From assembly GCA_021772985.1 (NCBI GenBank), contig JAJFKX010000046.1, positions 105,688-169,687 on the forward strand: a DNA stretch of 64,000 nt, read 5' to 3'. Below, one piece after another: positions 18,989-29,466 of the stretch. Source of the DNA: Gammaproteobacteria bacterium. GTDB lineage: Bacteria > Pseudomonadota > Gammaproteobacteria > Xanthomonadales > Wenzhouxiangellaceae. Under the pieces are notes generated by a model. It did not search any database, had not been told where the DNA came from, and worked only from the letters and a program-made list of their open reading frames with translations. Both the position numbers and the translations under genes were made by a program. Numbering within the stretch: the first letter of the stretch is position 1; every line of letters begins with the position of its first letter.

Positions 18989-20869
18989 ATGGGTCATCGC
19001 GGCAAAAAAAACCTTATGACCGTGAACCTGGCTGGGTTGGTGCCGGGTCGGCAGGCTGATGATCGGGGCGTATTATCAAATCAGTCTGAGTTGCGTGCGT
19101 TGGTTAATGGACGCTTGTTCACCGCTGGTGTGATAGCGATATTTTTACTGCTGTGTGTACTGGGCAGGTATTGGTATCTACAGGTTCCCAAACATGACGA
19201 TTTTGCTGCAAGGTCAGATAATAACCGAATCAGGCTAAGAGCATTACCGCCAACACGAGGTTTGATCTTTGATCGTAACGGCATTGTAGTAGCGGATAAC
19301 CGGCCTGCATATCGTCTGGAAATAGTGCGTGAGCGTCTGGATACCAGTTTAGACAGCATGTTGGAAAAGCTGGCCGACAAGATCGAATTGTCAGACAGCG
19401 TGATGGAAAGTTTTAATCGACGGTTAAACAACGAGCACCGGGCATTCGCGCCGATTGTGCTGCGCTATAACCTCACTGAGCAGGAAGTCGCCAGGATAGC
19501 CGTGGATCGGCATGTCTTGCCAGGTGTTGAAGTGCAACCATACTTGACACGGTATTATCCATTCACCAGTTTGTTGGCGCACGTGGTGGGGTATGTTGGC
19601 CGGATTGATGATGATGACCTGTTGCAATTCCAAGCGGAAAATTACCGGGCTACAACGCATATTGGCAAATCTGGTCTGGAACAGTATTACGAGTCACAAT
19701 TACACGGTACCAGTGGCTATGAAAAGGTGGAAACCAATGTCGTTGGACGACTGGTGGACGTGCTGGAGCGTAAGCCGCCCGTAGCAGGTGAAAATCTGGA
19801 TCTGACGATCGATGTGCAGTTACAGCGGCATGCCAGCCTGGCGTTAGGGCAGGCGCCTGGAGCGGTAGTAGCCTTGGTGCCGAAAACCGGTGAAGTACTG
19901 GCTATGGTCAGCAACCCTTCATTTGACCCGAATGCTTTTATCAATGGCATTAGTCAACGCGAATACAATTTGTTGCTCAATTCCGCTAACGCTCCATTTG
20001 TAAACCGGGTATTGCGCGGCGAGTATGTACCTGGTTCCACCTTGAAACCATTTATTGCGCTGGTTGGATTGGATGCCAATGTGGTGGATGCTGAGAAGCA
20101 GTTTTTTTCCAGCGGTGAATTTTTTCTGGAAGGCAGCACCCGGGCATACCGTGATTGGCGTAAGGGCGGTCATGGTTGGGTCAATCTCAGAGAGGGGCTG
20201 GAGCAATCTGTTAATACAGTGTTCTATCAAGTGGCGCTGGAACTGGGAATTGACCGTATCCACGGCGGTTTAAAAGCATTCGGTTTTGGTCAGGCAACAG
20301 GAATTGATTTGACCGGCGAACGCACCGGTATTTTACCCTCCAGAGCATGGAAACAAGCGCGATTCGGAGAGCCCTGGTATCCAGGAGAAACAGTAATTGC
20401 GGGGATTGGGCAAGGTGCGAACGTGATTACACCATTGCAATTAGCCGTGGCTACAGCAAGGTTGGCAACGCGTGGACAATCCGTTGTACCGCATTTATGG
20501 CGCGCAGCCGAAGTCCAACCAGTGCCTGACTTGGTGTTTCCTGAGCAGTACTGGGAACTGGTGATACAGGGCATGCAAGATGTCATTCATGGCGCCCGCG
20601 GCACTGCTACTGCGATAGCCAGTGATGCTTATCAGATGGCGGGCAAGACCGGTACTGCGCAAGTGTTTAGCCGCAAAGAAGGCGAGGATGACATCAACCC
20701 GCTGGAACTGGCAACAGAACTAAAAAATCACGCGTTATTCATTGCATTTGCACCTGTTGAGGCACCTGAAATTGTAGTTGTCAGCGTGGTTGAGCATGGT
20801 GGCTCTGGTTCACGTTTTGCAGCCCCGATTGCCGCAGCTGTAATAGATGATTGGTTACAGCGACAATGA
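18989..20869 (+). CDS. mrdA: Penicillin-binding protein 2, elongation transpeptidase
   Basis: A 626-residue class B PBP that crosslinks peptidoglycan in the elongasome with RodA. After a cytoplasmic tail it has one membrane segment (about 50-70), a dimerisation domain with PTRGLIFDRNG, and the transpeptidase with active Ser in PGSTLKPF, SVN in EQSVNTVFYQ and KTGTAQ near 560. Start choice is unclear: ATG 18989 has AGG 7 bases upstream, which lies inside the right end of the MITE-like element, while ATG 19016 (MTVNLAGLV) has no good site. The 3' end overlaps rodA by 4 bases. Confidence 0.95.
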   Translation: MGHRGKKNLMTVNLAGLVPGRQADDRGVLSNQSELRALVNGRLFTAGVIAIFLLLCVLGRYWYLQVPKHDDFAARSDNNRIRLRALPPTRGLIFDRNGIVVADNRPAYRLEIVRERLDTSLDSMLEKLADKIELSDSVMESFNRRLNNEHRAFAPIVLRYNLTEQEVARIAVDRHVLPGVEVQPYLTRYYPFTSLLAHVVGYVGRIDDDDLLQFQAENYRATTHIGKSGLEQYYESQLHGTSGYEKVETNVVGRLVDVLERKPPVAGENLDLTIDVQLQRHASLALGQAPGAVVALVPKTGEVLAMVSNPSFDPNAFINGISQREYNLLLNSANAPFVNRVLRGEYVPGSTLKPFIALVGLDANVVDAEKQFFSSGEFFLEGSTRAYRDWRKGGHGWVNLREGLEQSVNTVFYQVALELGIDRIHGGLKAFGFGQATGIDLTGERTGILPSRAWKQARFGEPWYPGETVIAGIGQGANVITPLQLAVATARLATRGQSVVPHLWRAAEVQPVPDLVFPEQYWELVIQGMQDVIHGARGTATAIASDAYQMAGKTGTAQVFSRKEGEDDINPLELATELKNHALFIAFAPVEAPEIVVVSVVEHGGSGSRFAAPIAAAVIDDWLQRQ

Positions 20870-21963
20870 GTAACTGGCCAATAGGAATGGGCGTACTTAC
20901 CCGACAACTGCGGTTGGATGGCTGGTTGATGTTGGGCGTGCTGCTATTGATGGCGATCGGGTTAGTGACGATTTACAGTGCCGGTGAATTAAGCAACGAG
21001 CTGGTTTATCGTCAAGGGATTCGGTATGGGCTATCTGTGTTATTGATGCTCGTGATTAGTCAATTGCCACCATCGCTTTATCGCTTGTGGACTCCATGGA
21101 TATACCTAGGTGGCATCATGCTGCTGCTGTTGGTGTTGCTAATGGGTGAGGGACGCGGTGCAAACCGGTGGCTGGACTTGGGGTTAATAAGATTCCAACC
21201 TTCCGAAGTTATGAAATTGGCCATTCCAATGATGCTTGCCTGGAGTTTACATGGGCGAAAATTGCCGCTGGAACCAGGCATGTTACTCCTATTGGTGACT
21301 TTAACTCTGGTGCCGGTGGTTCTGATTACACTGCAACCGGATCTCGGAACCGCGTTATTGGTATTGGCAAGTGGTATCTTTGTCATCTTTTTAAGTGGTC
21401 TGAGCTGGCGGGTAATCGTTTTTGCAGTTATTTCAGCAGCTGCCAGTGTGCCATTGGTGTGGTATTTGCTACATGAGTATCAACGTAACCGTATTCGTAC
21501 TTTCCTGGATCCGGAGAGTGACCCATTAGGCAATGGCTGGAATGTTATTCAATCCATGACTGCGGTTGGTTCTGGTGGTTTTGCAGGCAAAGGGTGGTTG
21601 CAAGGAACCCAGTCTCATTTGGAATTTTTGCCGGAGCCGCATACTGATTTTGTGTTGGCGGTTTTTGCTGAAGAGTTTGGCTGGGTAGGTATCAGCATTT
21701 TATTTACCTTGTACGCAGCTATTATTTTGCGAGGTTTATATATTGCCAGCCAGGCACGTGATACTTATGCCAGGCTGTTGGCAGGTAGTTTGATATTGAC
21801 CTTTTTTGTATATCTGATGGTCAATAGCTCGATGGTTTCCGGCTTGCTGCCGGTGGTCGGTGTACCATTGCCAATGATAAGCTACGGCGGTACTTCGGCG
21901 GTTACCCTGGCGGCCGGTTTTGGTATTTTATTATCCATTCATGGGCATCGAAAAGTGTGGTAA
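20866..21963 (+). CDS. mrdB: Peptidoglycan glycosyltransferase RodA
   Basis: A 365-residue SEDS-family polymerase with about ten membrane segments, partner of PBP2. Signature stretches: GRGANRWLDLGLIRFQPSE, LLPVVGVPLPMISYGGTSA and the catalytic-region WNVIQSMTAVGSGG. The ATG overlaps the mrdA stop as ATGA. Length is usual. Also called rodA. Confidence 0.96.
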   Translation: MSNWPIGMGVLTRQLRLDGWLMLGVLLLMAIGLVTIYSAGELSNELVYRQGIRYGLSVLLMLVISQLPPSLYRLWTPWIYLGGIMLLLLVLLMGEGRGANRWLDLGLIRFQPSEVMKLAIPMMLAWSLHGRKLPLEPGMLLLLVTLTLVPVVLITLQPDLGTALLVLASGIFVIFLSGLSWRVIVFAVISAAASVPLVWYLLHEYQRNRIRTFLDPESDPLGNGWNVIQSMTAVGSGGFAGKGWLQGTQSHLEFLPEPHTDFVLAVFAEEFGWVGISILFTLYAAIILRGLYIASQARDTYARLLAGSLILTFFVYLMVNSSMVSGLLPVVGVPLPMISYGGTSAVTLAAGFGILLSIHGHRKVW

Positions 21964-22046
21964 AAAACACAAAAATTCGATATTGATGAGGCATTATTAA
22001 GCCAGTAAAAGCATTGGCTGAGGCATTACGCGGAGCAATTGTTATT

Positions 22047-23027
22047 ATGAAAAAAGTGTTTTTATCAGCCCTATTGCTGCTTATCAGCACATGGTCAGCC
22101 GCCATAGAGCAGCCGACTGAAGCGCATCCCGGGAGCGAAAGCTTCATCGCCGAGGTGGTAGAAGCACATGCGCTGGATGCCCAAAAGCTACGCGATTTGC
22201 TTGCAGGTGGTGAATATCGCCAAAGTATTATCGATGCAATCACCAGGCCGGCTGAAGGAAAACCCTGGCATGAATACCGTCAGATTTTTTTGACCGGCAG
22301 GCGAATTGGTGAAGGCAAGACATTCTGGCGTGAACATGCAGATCTGGTCAATCAAATTGCCGGTGAGTATGCGATACCACCTGAAGTGATTTTAGCCATT
22401 GCCGGTGTAGAAACCAGCTATGGCAGAATTACCGGCAACTATCGAGTGTTGGATGCGCTGATTACCCTGGGTTTTTATTATGAACCGCGTGGCGCTTTTT
22501 TTCGAGGTGAACTGAAAGAGTTGGTTAGACTAGCAGGTGAGGAAGATATTGCCTTGACAGAAGTCACCGGATCGTATGCCGGTGCGATGGGTTTAGGGCA
22601 GTTTATTCCATCCAGTTATCGGGCTTATGCGGTGGATTTCGATACTGATGGAAAACGGGATTTATGGGGTTCGCGAGCTGATGCCCTGGCCAGCGTCGCT
22701 AACTATCTGCATGTTCACAAATGGCAACCGGGTGCAGCGATAGCGGTGCCGGCTACGGTGACCGGAGATATCAGTAAAGTTCTTAGTGGCAATTTGAAGC
22801 CATCACATACGGTGGCAGAATTACGGGCTATGGGTGTCAGTGCTGATCAGGCACTGGATGATGATACCAAAGCCAGCGTGATTCGCCTGGATGGTATTGA
22901 TGGGCCGGAATATTGGCTGGGGTTGCAGAACTTTTATGTGATTACCCGGTACAACCGCAGCCCCTTATATGCAATGGCGGTAACCCAACTGAGCCAGGCC
23001 TTGCGTGCAGCTTACGTTCGTGACTGA
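22047..23027 (+). CDS. mltB: Membrane-bound lytic transglycosylase B family
   Basis: A 326-residue periplasmic enzyme cleaving the MurNAc-GlcNAc bond with formation of 1,6-anhydro ends. Signal peptide about 1-19 (MKKVFLSALLLLISTWSAA) without a lipobox, so probably soluble, unlike E. coli MltB. Catalytic Glu122 in AIAGVETSYGRITGNYRVLD, and the SLT_2 motif GSYAGAMGLGQFIPSSYRAY. GGAG is 12 bases before the ATG; a longer open frame from 22014 lacks a site. The 2-base spacing to rlpA fits the same transcript. Confidence 0.92.
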   Translation: MKKVFLSALLLLISTWSAAIEQPTEAHPGSESFIAEVVEAHALDAQKLRDLLAGGEYRQSIIDAITRPAEGKPWHEYRQIFLTGRRIGEGKTFWREHADLVNQIAGEYAIPPEVILAIAGVETSYGRITGNYRVLDALITLGFYYEPRGAFFRGELKELVRLAGEEDIALTEVTGSYAGAMGLGQFIPSSYRAYAVDFDTDGKRDLWGSRADALASVANYLHVHKWQPGAAIAVPATVTGDISKVLSGNLKPSHTVAELRAMGVSADQALDDDTKASVIRLDGIDGPEYWLGLQNFYVITRYNRSPLYAMAVTQLSQALRAAYVRD

Positions 23028-23028
23028 T

Positions 23029-23826
23029 ATGTTGGGCGCACAATGGCGATTTTATTTAGCCATTGTGCTGGTATTCTTCTTGTTGGCCTGTGCCGGACCA
23101 CAGCAGCAAAGTGCTGGCCGTTATCCAGTGGCACATGACGGGCCACCGCGTGATCGATCATCAAAGCCAGCCAAGGAACCTGTACCGAAACCGGAGCCTT
23201 TGAGTCGTTATGGCAACCACTCGCCCTATGACGTTAATGGTAAAGTCTATTATGTGCTCCCTTCCAGCCAGGGTTATCGTGATCGTGGGATTGCATCCTG
23301 GTATGGGCGAAAGTTTCATGGGCATAAAACCTCAAGTGGTGAAATCTACGATATGTTTCAGTTTTCAGCTGCTCATCGTGAGTTGCCGTTACCCACTTAT
23401 GTAGAAGTAACCAATCTGGACAATGGCCGGTCAGTAGTAGTCAGGGTAAATGACCGGGGGCCATTTCATGGTAATCGGTTGCTTGATTTGTCTTTTGCCG
23501 CCGCAGAAAAACTGGATATGATCAGCAGTGGTACCGCCTCAGTGGAAGTGCGTGCAATTGGGGTATTGGCAGCAGAGCAAACGGTTGGAAAAGTTTGGTT
23601 GCAGGTTGGCGCTTACAGTGATCGGCGGGCGGCGGAACGAGTGCAGCGCCAATTGCGTAATAATCAATTGGGACCAGTAACCTTAAGCAGATTGCGCCAG
23701 GATAACCGCTTGTTGTGGCGTGTCCGGATTGGGCCGTTTGTGGAAGAAAGTGCAATCCGTCAAGCGGATCAGCAGATACAACGTTTAGGTTTAGGGCGAT
23801 CAGTGCGAGTAGGAGAATCAGAGTGA
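23029..23826 (+). CDS. rlpA: Septal ring lytic transglycosylase RlpA
   Basis: A 265-residue outer-membrane lipoprotein: signal with lipobox LLAC (Cys21), a Pro-rich linker, a double-psi beta-barrel (IASWYGRKFHGHKTSSGE ... VRVNDRGPFHGNRLLDLS) and a C-terminal SPOR domain (VWLQVGAYSDRRAAERVQ) that binds denuded glycan strands. The ATG at 23029 comes directly after the mltB stop; the frame from 23005 is mltB shadow. In Pseudomonas RlpA cleaves naked glycan; the Asp and His residues of that activity appear present. Confidence 0.93.
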   Translation: MLGAQWRFYLAIVLVFFLLACAGPQQQSAGRYPVAHDGPPRDRSSKPAKEPVPKPEPLSRYGNHSPYDVNGKVYYVLPSSQGYRDRGIASWYGRKFHGHKTSSGEIYDMFQFSAAHRELPLPTYVEVTNLDNGRSVVVRVNDRGPFHGNRLLDLSFAAAEKLDMISSGTASVEVRAIGVLAAEQTVGKVWLQVGAYSDRRAAERVQRQLRNNQLGPVTLSRLRQDNRLLWRVRIGPFVEESAIRQADQQIQRLGLGRSVRVGESE

Positions 23827-25043
23827 TATTGAGCCGATGGCTGAATTCTATGTCGATAGTATTTATTTGGCTATCCGGCTTGTTGTATTTAAGCAGCGCT
23901 CAGGTGTTGGCTCAAAGCACCCCGCAAGTTTCACGAATTACTCCATCAGCACCAACAGAGTCTGTACTGGTCCGGCCACAAGCGCCCGAAATCAGTGCCC
24001 GCAGCCATATTCTGCTGGATTTTAACAGTGGCGCGGTATTGTCAGAAAATAACTCATCGGCACGAGTGGATCCTGCCAGTATTACTAAGATCATGACATC
24101 CTATGTGGTCTTTCAAGAATTACATGCTAACAGTCTGGCGCTTGATGAGCTGGTCAGTGTAAGCGAAAAAGCCTGGCGTATGGAAGGCTCACGGATGTTT
24201 ATTGAAGTCGGTAAGCAAGTGTCCGTGCAAGATCTTATCCGTGGCTTGGTGGTACAGTCTGGCAATGATGCAAGCGTAGCACTGGCAGAGCATATTGCTG
24301 GTACTGAAAGCGCGTTTGCCGGGCTAATGAATCAATATGCCCAGCGACTTGGTATGCAGGATACCCATTACGTTAATGTAACCGGTTTGCCAGACCCAGA
24401 GCATTACACCACTGCGGCTGATGTGGCAATGTTATCGAAAGCATTGATTCGCGACTTTCCGGAACAATATGGCTACTACGCCGAACGCGAGTTTACCTTT
24501 AACGAGGTGCGGCAAAGTAATAGAAACCTGTTGTTATTCCGGGATGAACGGGTAGACGGCATTAAAACCGGACATACTGAAGCTGCCGGTTATTGTCTTG
24601 CAGCTTCTTCAGTGGTTGACGGCATGCGTCTTATCAGTGTGGTTATGGGGGCTGACAGTGAAGCCGGCCGAGCACAGCAGACCCAGGCACTGTTGAATTT
24701 CGGGCATCGATTTTATGAAACAGTACAGCTTTATGAGCAGGGTGAACAACCGGGCCAAATGCGGGTTTGGCGTGGCGCGTCATCGAGTGTGGCATTGCAA
24801 ATACCCAACGATGTCTTTCTGACCATACCACGTGGGCGTTATGCGGACTTGTCTGCCAAGATGGAATTACAGGAACCATTGCTGGCACCGGTAGCTGCGG
24901 GCCAGGTGTTGGGCAATATATTGATCAGCCTGGATGGAAACGAACTTCTTCGCCAGCCATTGGAGGCGGTTGTTGAGGTGGCGCAGGGTAATTGGCTTAA
25001 ACGCTGGTGGCATGGAGTGCGACTGCGTTTTTCAGGTGATTGA
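23823..25043 (+). CDS. dacA: D-alanyl-D-alanine carboxypeptidase (PBP5/6 type)
   Basis: A 406-residue periplasmic enzyme trimming the terminal D-Ala from pentapeptide stems. Signal peptide about 1-31; active-site Ser86-x-x-Lys89 in DPASITKIM, SGN at 146-148, KTG at 248-250 in VDGIKTGH. A C-terminal beta domain ends in the amphipathic membrane anchor LKRWWHGVRLRF. The start is GTG at 23823, overlapping the rlpA stop as GTGA with AGGAG 7 bases upstream, rather than the open frame from 23715. Confidence 0.94.
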   Translation: MILSRWLNSMSIVFIWLSGLLYLSSAQVLAQSTPQVSRITPSAPTESVLVRPQAPEISARSHILLDFNSGAVLSENNSSARVDPASITKIMTSYVVFQELHANSLALDELVSVSEKAWRMEGSRMFIEVGKQVSVQDLIRGLVVQSGNDASVALAEHIAGTESAFAGLMNQYAQRLGMQDTHYVNVTGLPDPEHYTTAADVAMLSKALIRDFPEQYGYYAEREFTFNEVRQSNRNLLLFRDERVDGIKTGHTEAAGYCLAASSVVDGMRLISVVMGADSEAGRAQQTQALLNFGHRFYETVQLYEQGEQPGQMRVWRGASSSVALQIPNDVFLTIPRGRYADLSAKMELQEPLLAPVAAGQVLGNILISLDGNELLRQPLEAVVEVAQGNWLKRWWHGVRLRFSGD

Positions 25044-25315
25044 TGATGATCGATAGTAGCCAAGAGCTGCTCAAGTTTCCATGTCGTTTCCCGGTCAAGG
25101 TGATGGGACTTAATAGTCCGGAATTTGCTGAGCATGTGGAACAGCTGATCAGGGCACATGTGGAAGATGATAATCCAGTTGAAGTGCAGTTGCGGCCGAG
25201 TAAAGCAGAACGATATCTTTCTGTCACAGTAGTTTTAACCGCAACCTCGCGTCAGCAAATGGACACAATTTATCAAGCCCTGACAGATGATGAACGGGTG
25301 ATAATGGCGCTATGA
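25043..25315 (+). CDS. ybeD: YbeD family protein (DUF493)
   Basis: A 90-residue small cytoplasmic protein of the ACT-like YbeD fold, between dacA and lipB as in E. coli. [14 protein letters not shown] at the start and [14 protein letters not shown] at the end are the conserved ends. A role in lipoate regulation has been suggested from context, not shown. The first ATG overlaps the dacA stop; an ATG one codon later is equally possible. It overlaps lipB by 4 bases. Confidence 0.9.
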   Translation: MMIDSSQELLKFPCRFPVKVMGLNSPEFAEHVEQLIRAHVEDDNPVEVQLRPSKAERYLSVTVVLTATSRQQMDTIYQALTDDERVIMAL

Positions 25316-26019
25316 ACAGCACACATCCAATAGCAAAAGAGCACTCAGCTTCAACAGATATTTGCAGCAAACTGATTGTGCGTGAGCTGGGCATGCAGGA
25401 GTATCAGCCGGTATGGCGGGCGATGCAGGCCTATACTGATAACCGTGAGGACGACTCAGTCGATGAATTATGGTTACTCCAGCACCCCCCGATTTTTACC
25501 CAGGGGCAGGCTGGGAAAGCTGAACATGTATTGATGCCGGGGGATATTCCGGTGCTTCCGGTTGACCGTGGCGGCCAGGTGACTTACCACGGCCCTGGGC
25601 AGCTGGTGGTTTACCCATTGATGGATCTGACCCGCCGCGGACTCGGCGTGCGTCAATTGGTTAATGATTTGGAGCAGGCGATAATAAATACCCTGGCTGG
25701 TATTGAAATAAAGGCTGTCCGCCGTGAGGGGATGCCTGGGGTATATGTTGATGATGCAAAAATAGCTTCATTGGGTTTGCGGGTTCGCCGTGGTAAGTCA
25801 TTTCATGGGCTGGCGTTTAACATAGCCATGGATCTGGAACCATTTGCCAGGATTAACCCTTGTGGTTATTCCGGTTTGGAAGTGATTGACATCAGCCGTT
25901 TACACCCCGGTGTGAATTTGTTACAAATCCAGCAGGTTTTAGTTAGCGAACTACTTGTATTACTGGGTTACACTGACCATGTTAGGACCAATGAATCACC
26001 TTTGGATACGCAGAATTGA
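25312..26019 (+). CDS. lipB: Octanoyl-[acyl-carrier-protein]-protein N-octanoyltransferase
   Basis: A 235-residue cytoplasmic enzyme that moves octanoate from ACP to lipoyl domains, first step of lipoate synthesis. [17 protein letters not shown] is the family signature; the catalytic pair is Lys150 ([13 protein letters not shown]) and Cys184 ([11 protein letters not shown]). The ATG overlaps the ybeD stop as ATGA. LipA follows 11 bases after the stop. Confidence 0.96.
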   Translation: MNSTHPIAKEHSASTDICSKLIVRELGMQEYQPVWRAMQAYTDNREDDSVDELWLLQHPPIFTQGQAGKAEHVLMPGDIPVLPVDRGGQVTYHGPGQLVVYPLMDLTRRGLGVRQLVNDLEQAIINTLAGIEIKAVRREGMPGVYVDDAKIASLGLRVRRGKSFHGLAFNIAMDLEPFARINPCGYSGLEVIDISRLHPGVNLLQIQQVLVSELLVLLGYTDHVRTNESPLDTQN

Positions 26020-26030
26020 GTAGTTTTTAA

Positions 26031-27014
26031 ATGTCTGATCAGAGCCACAAAATCCCCATTCAACTCAGTAACAACTCAGCTGCAGCCAAAGAATTAGGTG
26101 CCGCAAAAATTGCACGAAATACCGCGCATTTTGAACAGCCCGGTAAAAATTTGCGCAAGCCGCCCTGGATTCGGGTGCGCTTGCCCAGTGGCAATGCTGT
26201 TGAGCAGCTGAAATCGAGATTGCGCAGCAGTAGCCTGGTGACTGTCTGTGAAGAAGCTTCATGCCCAAATATTCATGAATGTTTCAATAAAGGCACTGCC
26301 ACCTTCATGATCTTGGGTGATATTTGTACCAGGCGGTGCTCATTTTGTGATGTCGCGCATGGCAGACCAAAACCACCGGATTTAATGGAACCAATGAATT
26401 TGGCTCGTGCTATTCAGAGCATGCGCTTGAGCTATGTGGTGATAACATCGGTTGACCGTGATGATTTGCGTGATGGTGGAGCGGGGCATTTTGTGGCCTG
26501 CATGCAAGCAACACGTGAACTGAGCCCGGGAATTAAACTGGAAATTCTGGTGCCTGATTTTCGCGGCAAAGGCCGTATGCAAAGGGCATTGGATGTATTG
26601 GCAACACATCCGCCAGATGTGTTTAATCATAACCTGGAGACAGTAGCGCCGCTGTATCCAAATGTACGTCCTGGTGCCGACTACCAATGGTCACTGACAT
26701 TGTTGCAAAAGTTTAAACAGCGGCACCCGAATGTTCCGACCAAGTCCGGCATTATGCTGGGTTTGGGTGAAACCATGCCGCAGGTTGAAGCGTTGCTGTT
26801 TGATTTACGTAAACATGATGTGGATATGGTTACCATAGGCCAGTATTTGCAGCCTACACCGCACCATCATCCGGTACTGCGATACTGGACACCGGAGGAA
26901 TTTGCCCAGTTGCAGCAGATTGGTGAAGGGATGGGTTTTAAGCATATTGCCAGTGGTCCGCTGGTGCGGTCTTCTTATCACGCTGACCAACAGGCCCACG
27001 CAGCTCAAATATAG
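26031..27014 (+). CDS. lipA: Lipoyl synthase
   Basis: A 327-residue radical SAM enzyme inserting two sulfurs into the octanoyl chain. The auxiliary cluster cysteines are Cys73, Cys78 and Cys84 ([12 protein letters not shown]), and the radical SAM cluster is Cys99-Cys103-Cys106 (CTRRCSFC). The C-terminal RSSYHA supplies the conserved Ser ligand. N-terminus is a little long, with a low-complexity first 35 residues. Last gene of the ybeD-lipB-lipA run; no terminator hairpin is seen after it. Confidence 0.96.
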   Translation: MSDQSHKIPIQLSNNSAAAKELGAAKIARNTAHFEQPGKNLRKPPWIRVRLPSGNAVEQLKSRLRSSSLVTVCEEASCPNIHECFNKGTATFMILGDICTRRCSFCDVAHGRPKPPDLMEPMNLARAIQSMRLSYVVITSVDRDDLRDGGAGHFVACMQATRELSPGIKLEILVPDFRGKGRMQRALDVLATHPPDVFNHNLETVAPLYPNVRPGADYQWSLTLLQKFKQRHPNVPTKSGIMLGLGETMPQVEALLFDLRKHDVDMVTIGQYLQPTPHHHPVLRYWTPEEFAQLQQIGEGMGFKHIASGPLVRSSYHADQQAHAAQI

Positions 27015-27172
27015 TTGTGGCTATGCCTTAAGCGTTTTGGTAACGATCGCTGACAACGCCAATCGGTTCTTGAGGCAAGATAAAACAGTACCACTGGTGC
27101 AACTGACCTGCTAGATTAACGGTCAGTATCTGGTATGAACGAAATTAATGCTTGCTGCTAAAGGAATTCTTA

Positions 27173-29443
27173 ATGAAGCATGAGATGACAAATTCGGACA
27201 CTAACCAACACCAACAGACTCGTATCCGTTGGGTTTTATATGGTTTGGCGATTGCCTGTCTGTTACTGATTACCAGTCATGGATTTACTGGTGTAAGTGA
27301 AGCCGAACAGCCCGAAGCGCTATTGAAACCCAGTGACGTGCATGGCAGTGTCAGTGCACTGACCAGGCGGCATTTGGGCCGTTATCATTATCAACCGCGT
27401 CCGATTGATGATGAGCTGTCCCAGCAAATGTTTGCTGACTATCTGGAAAACCTGGACCCGGCTAAAGCATACTTTCTGGCATCTGATGTCGATTATTTCC
27501 GGCGTAATGAACAACGACTTGATGATTTTTTGAGGCGCGACGATGCCAGTCCGGCTTTTGAAATATTTAATCTTTACCGTCAACGTGTGAATGAACGGCT
27601 GGTGCACGTCAGAGAGATACTCAAAGGTGAATTTGATTTTACTGTTGACGAAGCCTTGATGGTTGATCGCGAGGAAGCAGCTTGGGCAGTCAATGAATTG
27701 GAATTAAATGATTATTGGCGCAAGCGCATCAAGAATGATTGGCTGCGTTTAAAACTGGCTGATAAGGAGCCGGAAGATATCCGTGAAACTTTAGCGACCC
27801 GATATGATGAGTTGCAGCGGCGTATTGCAGAGCTGGACAGTAATGATATATTTCAGCTGTATTTAAATTCTTACCTCTCTGCAGTTGAACCGCATACCTC
27901 CTATTTGTCGCCGCGCTCATCGGATAATTTTGAGATAGCGATGAGTCTGTCATTCGAGGGCATTGGAGCGTTGCTGGGAAGTGAAGGTGAATACATCATT
28001 ATTCGCAGTATTGTTCCGGGTGGTCCGGCAGATATGGATAATCGACTGCAGCCCGGTGATCGTATTGTCGGTGTAGGCCAGGGGAATGATAGTGAGGTTG
28101 TTGATGTGGTCGGCTGGCGGGTTGATGACGTGGTCGATTTGATCCGAGGCCCCAAAGACAGCATGGTTATCCTGGATACACTGCCGGAAGATACCGGTTT
28201 ACAAGGGCCTACCGAGGCGATTGATCTGGTTCGGAATGAAATTCAACTGGAAGAACAGGCAGCGCGCGCCGAGGTTATTGAAGTGCCTGATTTCAATGCC
28301 GATGGCAGCCATCAAAATATCCGGGTTGGGATGATCAATTTGCCAACTTTCTATTTTGATTTTGAAGCATATATCAGTAATAAACCCAATTACCGCAGCA
28401 GTACCCGTGATGTACGCAAGCTGATTAATCGCCTGAAAAAAGAAAATATAAACGGACTGGTTATTGATTTACGTAATAACGGCGGTGGATCGCTGCTGGA
28501 AGCAACCACAATGACCGGCTTGTTCATTGATCAAGGGCCGGTAGTACAGGTGCGCGATAATCAAAAACGTGTAGATTTGCAGGAAGATAATGAGCCTGGC
28601 ATGGCTTGGGATGGCCCTTTGGTGGTGTTGGTGAACCGTTACAGTGCATCGGCCTCCGAAATATTTGCAGCGGCTATGCAGGATTATGGCCGGGCTTTGA
28701 TTGTTGGGGAGCCGACCTTTGGTAAAGGCACAGTACAGAACCTGTTCGATTTTGACGCTCGTAATCCCGACAAGGATCAACGCCGGGGTCAATTAAAACT
28801 CACTATGGCGCAATTTTTCCGGATTGACGGTGGATCAACCCAAAATCGCGGGGTTATTCCTGATATTCGGTTACCGTCTGCAGGAGATCCTCAGGATTAT
28901 GGTGAAAGCTCTTTGGGAAATGCTTTGCCATGGACTCGAATAGAACCTGCTGAATATGAATCAGATACCCATTTGCAAGAACTCCTGGGTCAGACACTGA
29001 CCAGTGCTGAAAAACGGATGCAAAATGACCCCGAGTTCCGTTATTTGTTTGATGACATAGCTGAATATGAGCGCAATGTCGAACGCAAGGATATCTCTTT
29101 GCTGGAAAGTGCTCGCAGAGAAGATATGGAATCCAGCGAGCAACGTCGGCTGGAACGTCGGCAGGTACGTGCACAGCTTGCTTCTTCGGTGATGCGGACT
29201 CCGTTGGATCCTCCTGAACCATCACGTGTCGAGGAAACAGCTGACGATGCAGATGCTGAAGACGAGCAGGAGGATACCAATGATCCGGATATTTATCTGG
29301 AAGAATCTGCACGGGTATTGGCAGATATCTTTTTATTGCAACGCGATGGTCGCACACTAACACCAGCACCGCTGGTTAACACCACCACGATAACAGCAGA
29401 TATCCCCAAAGAAAACCCATTGGCTGAGCACCCTGAGGGCTAA
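27173..29443 (+). CDS. prc: Tail-specific periplasmic protease Prc
   Basis: A 756-residue periplasmic serine protease (S41). Order: membrane/signal segment about 20-42, N-terminal helical domain, PDZ domain with FEGIGALLGSEGEYIIIRSI near 265-285, catalytic domain with Ser in NRYSASASEIFAAAMQ and Lys in GEPTFGKGTVQ, and a C-terminal helical region with an acidic patch near 700. Prc degrades proteins with apolar C-termini and trims cell-wall hydrolase adaptors and PBP3. The start at 27173 has AAGGA 7 bases upstream. A strong hairpin follows within 80 bases. Confidence 0.93.
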   Translation: MKHEMTNSDTNQHQQTRIRWVLYGLAIACLLLITSHGFTGVSEAEQPEALLKPSDVHGSVSALTRRHLGRYHYQPRPIDDELSQQMFADYLENLDPAKAYFLASDVDYFRRNEQRLDDFLRRDDASPAFEIFNLYRQRVNERLVHVREILKGEFDFTVDEALMVDREEAAWAVNELELNDYWRKRIKNDWLRLKLADKEPEDIRETLATRYDELQRRIAELDSNDIFQLYLNSYLSAVEPHTSYLSPRSSDNFEIAMSLSFEGIGALLGSEGEYIIIRSIVPGGPADMDNRLQPGDRIVGVGQGNDSEVVDVVGWRVDDVVDLIRGPKDSMVILDTLPEDTGLQGPTEAIDLVRNEIQLEEQAARAEVIEVPDFNADGSHQNIRVGMINLPTFYFDFEAYISNKPNYRSSTRDVRKLINRLKKENINGLVIDLRNNGGGSLLEATTMTGLFIDQGPVVQVRDNQKRVDLQEDNEPGMAWDGPLVVLVNRYSASASEIFAAAMQDYGRALIVGEPTFGKGTVQNLFDFDARNPDKDQRRGQLKLTMAQFFRIDGGSTQNRGVIPDIRLPSAGDPQDYGESSLGNALPWTRIEPAEYESDTHLQELLGQTLTSAEKRMQNDPEFRYLFDDIAEYERNVERKDISLLESARREDMESSEQRRLERRQVRAQLASSVMRTPLDPPEPSRVEETADDADAEDEQEDTNDPDIYLEESARVLADIFLLQRDGRTLTPAPLVNTTTITADIPKENPLAEHPEG

Positions 29444-29466
29444 TTACGCCTGTTAATAAGCCTAAC

